The position numbers and the translations under genes are program-made. The notes beneath the pieces are model-generated. The model was not told the DNA's origin. It ran no database searches and saw nothing but the letters and a program-made list of their open reading frames with translations. A DNA stretch of 64,000 nt from Dasypus novemcinctus (taxonomy: Eukaryota > Chordata > Mammalia > Cingulata > Dasypodidae): NCBI RefSeq assembly GCF_030445035.2, contig NC_080680.1, forward strand, positions 100,445,157 through 100,509,156, in the 5' to 3' direction. The stretch's first letter is position 1. Each line of letters begins with the position of its first letter. Below are positions 57,130-64,000 of this stretch, piece after piece.

Positions 57130-57665
57130 ATATCCACCTGTTTTTCCCTCTCTCTGCCCTCAGAACTTCCAGTAGCCACTGTCTCCACATCAATGATATA
57201 ATTTCTTCCATTGCTAGAATAACATTAAGTCTTTAATAGAATACCAGTAAGTTCACTTTAGTCCACAGTTCATTCCCCGGTCCTGAAGATTCTGGGATGG
57301 TGATGCCCATTTCACTTCTAATTGAGAGGGCAAGTTGATCCCATGGGGCAGATGGATGGGACTCTCTTGCTTGTAGTTGTAGATTCTCTCGGTTCCTTGG
57401 GATGGTTATTGTCCATCATCATCGCCTTGTTATTTGTCTTTGGTGAGTCCAATGAACTGGAGGTAGGTGTTGCAACTCCATTGCGATTCAGGCCCTGCTG
57501 GCACATGGACAGCACAAAGATTTAGACTCTTGGACCATAACCACACTAATGAAAGATGTCGTTAATGTGGGAAGTGTGGGGCATACAGGAATCCCCTATA
57601 TTATTATGTAACATTTACATAATCTAAATATCTTTAAATATATATATATATACTTAAAAATGCAG
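57130..57665 (+). mobile_element. LINE tail copy D, subfamily 2, with 5' inversion
   Basis: The 3' end is on the + strand at 57541-57665: CACACTAATGAAAGATGTC, TGTAACATTTACATAATC and an A/T-rich tail. The preceding 57130-57540 is the same element reversed: CAGTAGCCACTGTCTCCAC, TCATTCCCCGGTCCTGAAG, GATGGTTATTGTCCATCATC. Opposed halves meeting at about 57540, with some sequence missing between, are the mark of twin priming. Confidence 0.8.
57322..57525 (+). other. Open frame in LINE tail copy D (67 codons)
   Basis: Contains MGQMDGTLLLVVVDSLGSLG and LLSIIIALLFVFGESNE, the same register and hydrophobic layout as 12691-12996 and 60611-60844, followed by GVATPLRFR in the second register seen in copies F and G. 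Since this half is inverted, the frame is again antisense to the LINE. No known family is recognised. Confidence 0.3.
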
Positions 57666-57820
57666 AAAAAATATATATACAGGCTGAGTTCAGAGACAAG
57701 GAGTCAAGAGTTTCCTGGCTTGAACTCTGACTTGAAAGATTTGAAAGAGGTCCCCAGGCGGTTCTGAAGAGCACCCATGTTTGCAAATCCCAGCTCTGGC
57801 AGGCTTTGTTCAGAACAGTG

Positions 57821-57982
57821 GTTCCCAAATGCTCTGGTGTGTCCCGTCTCTAGGAGCATGGACTGACATGTAGGACTCCCAAGACCTGGAGCTTTACACC
57901 ATAAGTCCACGGCCCCAAAATTTACAGTTTTAAAAAAGCACTCAGGTGTGTCTCTTTCAGGTAGTCCTGAGACCACGGTGTG
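57821..57982. mobile_element. MER5A-like hAT-Charlie relic
   Basis: The left end CAGTGGTTCCCAAATGCTCT and a right part with AGGTAGTCCTGAGACCACGG resemble the MER5A family, whose ends read CAGTGGTTCTCAA. It is non-autonomous and degraded. Confidence 0.6.
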
Positions 57983-57989
57983 TAATAAG

Positions 57990-58428
57990 TCAACTAAAGT
58001 AGACTTATTATTATTCTAGTAATGGAAGAACTTGTAACATTGATATAAAGGCAGTGGTCACCAGAGGTTCTGAGGGGAGGGAGAGGAAAGAATATGTAAC
58101 ATGGGGCATTTTTGGGGCATTGGAATTGCCCAGCATGACATTGCAATGACAGATACAAGCCATTATACATTTTGTCAAAACCTATAATAACGTGCAGTAC
58201 CAAGTATAAAGGATAATGTAAACTATAGACCAAAGCTAGTAGCAATGCTTCAATATGTGTTCGTCAATTGTAACAAATGTACGATGCTAATGAAATACAT
58301 TGTTAATGGGGGAAAGTGTGGGAAGGGGAAGGAGTGGGAGACATGGGAATCCCCTATATTTTCTAAGTAATATTTATGTTATCTAAAGCTCCTTTAAAAA
58401 AAAGGAAAAAGAAAAGGAAAAAAAACCT
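57990..58428 (+). mobile_element. LINE tail copy E, subfamily 2
   Basis: Sense 3' end: CTAAAGTAGACTTATTATTA, CATGGGGCATTTTTGGGGCA, TTGTAACAAATGTACGATGC, GGGAATCCCCTATATTTTC and an A-rich tail with G interruptions. It is 5'-truncated at about 57990, and its truncation point borders the MER5A relic. Confidence 0.8.
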
Positions 58429-58599
58429 CATCTAGATATTAAAGTGAATGGAAGAAGGGGGAGAAAAGGAAGCAAATGTCCGAGGGCAAACATGAAGCAG
58501 AAGCTTAAAGAGGAGAAAGAGATAAGGGGAATGTGGCAGCAGAAGAGGGAGACAATAGGATGCTGTTGTGGAGGCATGTTGAAAGTACAGGATGAGAAA

Positions 58600-58800
58600 A
58601 ACCTGCATGAATTATTTCCTTCTGCGCCAGGTGTTTCACTTACATCGTCTCACCTAGAGTCTGCAGGGGCTCTCTGAGGCAGGCCCTGTTTTGCTCTTTC
58701 ACAGATGACGTAGTTGAGGCTCAGGGGTAAGTGATGTTCCCTCAGTCACACAGGAATAGCTGGGATTTGAACCCGGGTTTCTTGCCCCTCATTCTCCTCT
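58600..58800 (-). mobile_element. MIR SINE relic
   Basis: Antisense MIR: TCACAGATGACGTAGTTGAG, GCTCAGGGGTAAGTGATG, AGTCACACAGGAATAGCTGG and GATTTGAACCCGGG. Confidence 0.75.
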
Positions 58801-59479
58801 CCCCTGCTCTTGCCCTCATTTTCCTACCCTGGGAGCTTTCCCCAGGCAATAAACTGAACCCAGATAAATCTCAAGCGGCCTGACACCCAGCCAAGCCATA
58901 TAAACATTCCAAATTCACTGCACTGACGCTCAGAGGGGCTGAAATAGAACTTTGGAATTCGCCTTCACTTTTAATTAAAAAAAGATTTAGGCCAACCCTG
59001 GGTTCCCAGTTCTATTTAACTGCAACTGATTTTAACCGTTGCTGTATTTTTATTGTTGCAAATGTGATGCACCGATCCATCTTCCTTGTAACACTTCTCG
59101 GTTTCTGCTCCATCTGTTGAAGAGAAAACATTTGCAGAAATCTCTCGGCTTCTCTCCAAGAGCTGAAACTACCGTTGTACAAGGAATGCAGTGCAGGAAA
59201 TGGGGCACACCATCAGTGAAATCAGGAAATTGGCAAAGTCTATTTCCAGTATCTGTTTGATTATCCTTTCCCCAAACTAAGAGTTTATCCATGCACTTGA
59301 CTACTGCCGTCATGTTCCCCTTTGTGTATCTAGGAATATATTGGGTTTTTCACTTTCCCTCGCAATGCAATCTTCAGTTCTGTTCTCATTTTTGCCAGTC
59401 CCCTATTCTTAGCTGGTTCCTACCATGGGGTTGTTCTGATACACTTATAACCATTAGTTCTTAATAGCAAAGACTATGT
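58801..59479. other. Unique intronic block, candidate conserved element
   Basis: No repeat family is recognised. Composition is balanced, with AT-rich words such as TTTTAATTAAAAAAAGATTT and TTTTAACCG. Both strands show short frames over 59039-59313 only, without splice sites. It looks like the kind of sequence often conserved as a distal enhancer, but conservation cannot be seen from one genome. Confidence 0.3.
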
Positions 59480-59590
59480 TTTTGTGTGGAAAGGGCATTG
59501 GACTCTGAGTTGGAAGACTTGGGTTTCAAGTCCTTGCTTTGTCATGTTTTAACTTGGCAGATCACTGAACTCTTGAGACTGGATTTCCTG
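59480..59590 (+). mobile_element. MIR SINE relic
   Basis: Sense MIR: GCATTGGACTCTGAGTTGGA, AGACTTGGGTTTCAAGTCC, CTTGGCAGATCACTGAAC. Confidence 0.65.
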
Positions 59591-59719
59591 TGACAGTCAC
59601 AAAATGACGTAAGGACAGAATGACTTAATTGAAAAACAAATGCTTGGCAAATTGTGAAATGCTGCACTCATGCTACACATATCCAGTCATGTTGTTGTAA
59701 ACGTTTTTCGGTTTGTGTT

Positions 59720-60220
59720 GATCATTCATTCATTCATGCATGCATTTACTTATTAATGAAACATTTGCTGGATGAATACTGTACACCAGGCCCTGTTTTG
59801 ATGTATATGATACCTAGATGAATAAGGAAAGCCCATATCCTCCAAAAGCTGTCACATGACAGCATAAGTATTGCCATAGAGTAATGAACAGACTGTGGTT
59901 TCCTCTATCTTGGGGAGCAAAGGATTCTTTAAAGAGGGGATGGCTTTGAACTGAATCTTAAGAATAAGGGGTTTATTAGTTTTGGGATGGAGACAGACGA
60001 AGAAGAGCATTTTAGGCAGAAGGAACAGCATGGGAAAAAGTGTCAGGGAGGTAAAACAGAAAATCTAGAAAGCAATGCAGGAAATCTAGAAAGCAAAGAC
60101 AGAGGACTGAGAAGATGGGGTGGAGAATTAGCCTTGGGGAATGATGGGGTGAAGTGAAAATGGATAATAGGTCATATTTAGGGATGAGAGGGAACCATGG
60201 TAGGGTTTAATCAAGGCAGT
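59720..60220 (+). mobile_element. L2 LINE 3' end
   Basis: Sense L2: TTCATTCATTCATGCATGC, ACATTTGCTGGATGAATACT, GTACACCAGGCCCTG, GAAGAGCATTTTAGGCAGAA, GGAACAGCATGGGAAAAAGT. An internal duplication GAAAATCTAGAAAGC / GGAAATCTAGAAAGC lies at 60059-60096. Confidence 0.65.
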
Positions 60221-60282
60221 AGCCCAATCGTAATAATGATAGCTGCCTTTTACTGAGCACTTATTATGTGTCAGACACTGTG

Positions 60283-60756
60283 TTAATGGTTTACATTCAG
60301 CATTTCATTGAATGCACAAAAAGCAAATACTAATGAGTTCTTATGGCTAAGAGATTTCAAAATGATTTTAGAGGTCGTTCCAGAGGTTACACTTAGGCAT
60401 GTCTCAACAGGTCCCGTTGACTGCCACACTAAATATTGCCTCAAGTAGCAGGGCTCCTGAGGGTTCTGGAGACATCCAGACACTATAGGCAAGGTAGACA
60501 GCTCAGGAGGTTGTTGCCCTGCAGTGGCCCTTACCTTGGAATTTATGCTCCCCAGTGTGATAGGTTTGGTCTCATTTGTGGTTTCCCTACACATGGCTTT
60601 TCTGCCCCTTCTATCTAAAACTGTAGGTAGTACTATACTTGATAGGTGTATGTTCAAGAGACTTAAATCTTTGGTTCTTCCATGTGCCAGTTGGGCCCTG
60701 AATCTCAGCAGAGTTGCAATACCTATTCTCCAATTCATTGGACTCATCCAGGACAA
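60283..60756 (-). other. Antisense open frame in LINE tail copy F (157 codons)
   Basis: Contains NWRIGIATLLRFRAQLAHG, KDLSLLNIHLSSI and PITLGSINSKV. Copy G at 62735-63025 shows the same frame as NWRVGVATLLKCRAQLAHG, KDLSLQDIDLSSI and SVTLGSINSKV. The last few codons run past the LINE into MIR sequence. A second frame at 60611-60844 overlaps it and starts MGQMDGTLLLAIADTLCSL. No known family is recognised. Confidence 0.3.
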
Positions 60757-61364
60757 CTAACAAGGTGATGATGGACAATGACCATTTCAAGGAACAGAGA
60801 GTGTCTGCAATTGCAAGCAAGAGAGTTCCATCCATCTGCCCCATGGGATCAAAGTTCCCTCTCAGTGAGAGGCAGAATGCTCATCATCATCCATCCCCAA
60901 ATCCTCAAGATGGGGGAATAAGCAATGGGCTAAAGTAGACTTACTATTATTCTACTATATACTTATTGTTATTCTAGCAATGGAAGAACTTTTAAGAATG
61001 ATGTAGACAATGAGCACTGTGGGTTCTGAGGGAAGGGAGTGGGAAATATAGGTGTGATACAGGGGCATTTTTGGGACATTGGAATTATCCTGCATAACGT
61101 CACAATGATGGATACAGGCCATTATATATTTTGTCATAACTTACAAAATTGCATGGGACAGAGTGTAAACCATATAAACTATAATCCACGGCAGTGCTTC
61201 AGTATGTGTTCATCAGTTCTATCAAATGTACCGCACTAATGAAGGATGTTGTTAATGTGGGAAAGTGTGGGAAGGGGAAGTAGTGGGCACATGGGAATTC
61301 CCTAAGTTTTTAATGTAACATTTATGTAATCTAAAGTTTCTTTAAAATAAATAAATTTAAAAAG
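60318..61364 (+). mobile_element. LINE tail copy F, subfamily 2
   Basis: Sense orientation: TGCCTCAAGTAGCAGGGCTC, ATGGACAATGACCATTTCAA, GGCATTTTTGGGACATTGGA, TAATGTAACATTTATGTAAT and a tail of TTTAAAATAAATAAATTTAA. It is 5'-truncated. It inserted into a MIR and forms an inverted pair with copy G. The minus strand carries two overlapping open frames (60283-60756 and 60611-60844). Confidence 0.8.
60611..60844 (-). other. Antisense open frame in LINE tail copy F (77 codons)
   Basis: Starts MGQMDGTLLLAIADTLCSL with LSIITLLVV next, then AEIQGPTGTW and RFKSLEHTP. It aligns in register with AEAQGPAGTW and RLKSPEYTP of copy A (12691-12996), although the two tails are from different subfamilies. Confidence 0.35.
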
Positions 61365-61500
61365 AGAATATGGGTAATAATAATAATGAGAACCCTATGT
61401 AATAGGTACAGTTTGACTGATGGGGGAACTGAGGTGAAGAGTTAAGAGACTTGCACAGGCCAAATCTGGGTCTATCTCCTTGTAGTCTCTGCTCTTAATA

Positions 61501-62095
61501 TCCTCACTATCCAGACTGGCCTTTTAGGAATATCAGGTTAGCGTTGGGACAGAGCTGGTACAGAGGGAAGGGCTGAGCAAGTGATGGATTGTAGTTACTC
61601 CTGAGGGTGAGCAAATCCCTTAGAACTGTAAAATAAGAAGTCACTCTGTTGATAGAATTTCACGTGCATTTCCAGTCCTTTCAGGGAGACATTTTGAGAT
61701 GAGACGGAGAGCTCCCAGGATTCAAGTCTATATGGGCAACTTCCTGCTGCACCTTGGGGAAGGAGATGGAAACTAGAAGAAAATTGGGTCCTCTGACTTG
61801 TGTTAATTAACATCTTTTACACCCATTCTCCTGGTTTCTGAGGAGATATCTAACATTTCTGGATAGTGTTATGGAAGCTGCTTTCCCTGGAAATCCACCA
61901 GAGACAGAACCCTGAAGTGAAAAGGCCATAAAACAACCCATAACCTTTATTGTTTTTTCTACTTCTATAATTAGATTTTTATAGCACTTTAAGATTCTTG
62001 AGGGAAGAGCCATAGAATTACCAACTCTGGGATCTGGAATATCTCTGGGATTTTCAATATCTTTCTCAATGCATTATTCCAATGCCTATACCTCT
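61501..62095. other. Non-coding, no identified element
   Basis: Unique-looking spacer between copies F and G. No exon or repeat is recognised. Confidence 0.4.
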
Positions 62096-63440
62096 TTTAT
62101 TTTTTAATTAATTTTTAATATTTATTTTTTTAAAAAACTTTATAGTACATAAATGTTACATAAAAAATATAAGGGATTCCCATATGCCTCACTCTCTTTG
62201 CCCCCCCCCCCACACTTTCCCACAGCAACAACAACCCTTATTATATGGTACATTTGCTGCAATTGATGAACACATATTGAAGCATTGCTACTAACTATGG
62301 AATACAGCTTACACTTAGTGTATTCTCTGTCCTACACAATTTGTAGGTTATGACAAAATATACAGTGGCCTGTATCCATCACAGCAATCTCATGCAGGAC
62401 AACTCCAATGTCCTGAAAATGCCTTCATAGTATACCTATTCTTTCCTCTCCCATCCCTCAGAACCTCTGCTGGCCACTGCCTTTATGTCAATTATAAGAG
62501 TTCTTCTATTCCAAGAATTACAATAAGTCTCTAGTAGAATAATAGTAAGTCTACTTTAGTCCATCGTTCATTCCCCAATCCTGAGGATTCTGAAATGGTG
62601 AGGCCCACTCTGTTTCTAATTGAGAAGGAGCTTAGATCCCATGGGGCAGATAGATGGAACTCTCTTGCTTGCAGTTGCAGACACTCTCTGTTCCTTGGGA
62701 TAGGAATTGTCCATCATCATCATCTCCTTGTTAGTTGTTCCAGGTGAGTCCACTGAACTGGAGAGTAGGTGTTGCAACTCTGCTGAAATGCAGGGCTCAA
62801 CTGGCACATGGACAGATCAAAGATTTAAGTCTCCAGGACATAGATTTATCAAGTATAATGCTCATTATAGGGTCAAATAAAAGGGGCAGAAGAGCCAGGT
62901 GTAGAGAACCTATAAATGAGGCTAACTCTGTCACACTGGGGAGCATAAATTCCAAAGTAAAGCCCACGGACAGGTGCCAAATTCCTGAGCTGTCTGCCCT
63001 GCTTATAGTTTCTGGAAGTTTCTAGAGCCCTCAGGAGTTCCACTATTTGAGACTTGGTTTACTGTGAAAGTCAATGAGATCCTGCTGAGACTTGCATATA
63101 TGTAACCTCTGGAATGAATTCAGGATTCACTTTGAAATCTCTTAGTCATAAAAACACATTTGTATTTACCATTTACCCCCTTTGGTCAAGGTCCTTTTCC
63201 AGATGCATTGCTAGTTGACATTTGGTAATAATCCCTTGCTGCCAGGGAGGCTCATCCCCAGGAGTCATGTCCCACACTGCAGGGAAGGTAGTGCATTTAT
63301 AAGCTGAGTTTGACTTAGAGAAAGGCCACATCTGAGCAACAAGGAGGCTTTCAAGAGGTAACTTTAAGGCAGTATATAATGCTAGGCTAAGTTTCAGTTT
63401 CCCAAGAAACGGTTCATCCTTATAATCATCAATATCAAGG
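62096..63440 (-). mobile_element. LINE tail copy G, subfamily 2
   Basis: Antisense, T-rich left end, then GGGATTCCCATATGCCTC, a C run at 62202-62213, TTGAAGCATTGCTACTAAC, GAATTGTCCATCATCATCA, GGAGTCATGTCCCACACTG and GAGCAACAAGGAGGCTTTCA. It extends further 5' than copy F and beyond the point where copy B switches to ORF2. The limit near 63440 is approximate. Confidence 0.75.
62735..63025 (+). other. Antisense open frame in LINE tail copy G (96 codons)
   Basis: Same register as the 157-codon frame of copy F, with RAQLAHGQIKDLSL and TLGSINSKVKPTD. The first, hydrophobic register is interrupted in this copy. See the finding on antisense frames. Confidence 0.3.
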
Positions 63441-64000
63441 ACCTGGTGTTAATTCTACTTCTTTCTGCTTTTGGAATCTCTGACTTTTGGGCTTTTCTTT
63501 GATGTATGTGCCTGTCTGTGATATTCATCTCTGGTCAAGTCTTGCAAGTTAATGACACTCAAATACTGGTCTAAACTTTGGTATCAAAATTTGAAGGGCA
63601 ATCTTTCATTTTAAGATAATGCTGTCTTTATTTATATTGGTGATTAAAATACACTTTCTCTTATAAAATGCTGGTAATAGTACTTGTAACTTCTGTTGGA
63701 TTAAGTGTTCTTTCCTGGCATCAGAAAATGTTGATAACATCATGTTGGCTGCCAAAAAAATTGGTTTTAGGAATTTGACTTGGCCATGGAATCCTAAAGG
63801 CTAATGTTGATGCTGTAGGTCACACAGAATAAGTTTGTTTTTCATTCTTCATCAAAATCTATATTTGACTTCATAATATTATTGTCATATCTTTGTGTAT
63901 TTCGTTATCTATTTAACACTTTGTTAATGTCTTGTCTCTTAATAGATGATTATTAAATGTGTGAGAAGTGGATTTCCAGGCAATCAAAAACTTAATAGAG
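63441..64000. other. AT-rich non-coding end of window
   Basis: No gene or clear repeat is recognised. The first part may still belong to the 5' side of LINE copy G. Confidence 0.35.

Larger units (their letters stand above)
60235..61500 (-). mobile_element. MIR SINE split by a LINE tail
   Basis: Left part 60235-60317: ACTGAGCACTTATTATGTGT, CAGACACTGTGTTAATGG. Right part 61365-61500: GAGAACCCTATGTAATAGG, GGGGAACTGAGGTGAAGAG, TTAAGAGACTTGCACAGGCC. The two halves join in register once 60318-61364 is removed. Confidence 0.7.
40675..64000 (+). other. Inferred first intron of the CpG-island gene
   Basis: Starts with GTAAGGCGGCGCC. I found no later exon with matching splice sites and a coding frame up to the window end, only repeats and unique non-coding DNA. 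If the promoter call is right, the first intron exceeds 23 kb. A long non-coding RNA is the alternative. Confidence 0.4.

Overview
The window is nuclear DNA of a placental mammal, almost certainly a xenarthran (armadillo, sloth or anteater). The clearest marker is the DAS SINE, a tRNA-derived family restricted to Xenarthra: two dimeric copies (925-1124, 33211-33455), two long antisense copies (5441-5845, 20700-21102) and one truncated tail. Seven copies of an A-tailed LINE 3' region that I associate with xenarthrans point the same way. MIR, L2, hAT-Charlie, L1M and ERVL/MaLR fossils are the usual placental background. I see no intact protein-coding gene and no functional RNA gene; family names rest on remembered consensus features, not on a search.

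Layout. 1-8.4 kb: unique DNA with SINEs, MIR, L2, a MER3-like hAT element split by an LTR-like insertion, a TCTA microsatellite and a solo LTR-like fossil with a perfect 5-bp target duplication. 8.4-21.3 kb: a deeply nested block in which two ancient antisense L1 elements were entered by two LTR-like fossils, a tandem pair of young LINE tails, a 2.55-kb SPPL3 processed pseudogene, a further LINE piece and a DAS SINE. 21.3-39.9 kb: AT-rich, mostly unique DNA with MIR, L2 and hAT relics, a LINE tail with a 5' inversion, and an MLT1 LTR carrying a DAS dimer. 39.96-40.96 kb: a CpG island with GAGC repeats and a strong splice donor at 40674/40675, best read as promoter plus a non-coding first exon of a + strand gene I cannot name. 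41-64 kb: presumably its first intron, with microsatellites, MIR and L2 pieces, an L1M 3' end, and four LINE tails packed into 57.1-63.4 kb, two of which form an inverted pair with arms of about 1 kb.

Function. The only likely working host element is the CpG-island promoter and exon 1. The SPPL3 copy is dead: it has in-frame stops, frameshifts, an altered GxGD catalytic motif and no C-terminus. The most unusual signal is a pair of overlapping open frames on the antisense strand of the LINE 3' tail. They recur in the same register in several diverged copies, and one begins with a hydrophobic, membrane-like N-terminus. Whether they are a real small protein or a by-product of base composition needs a codon-substitution test.
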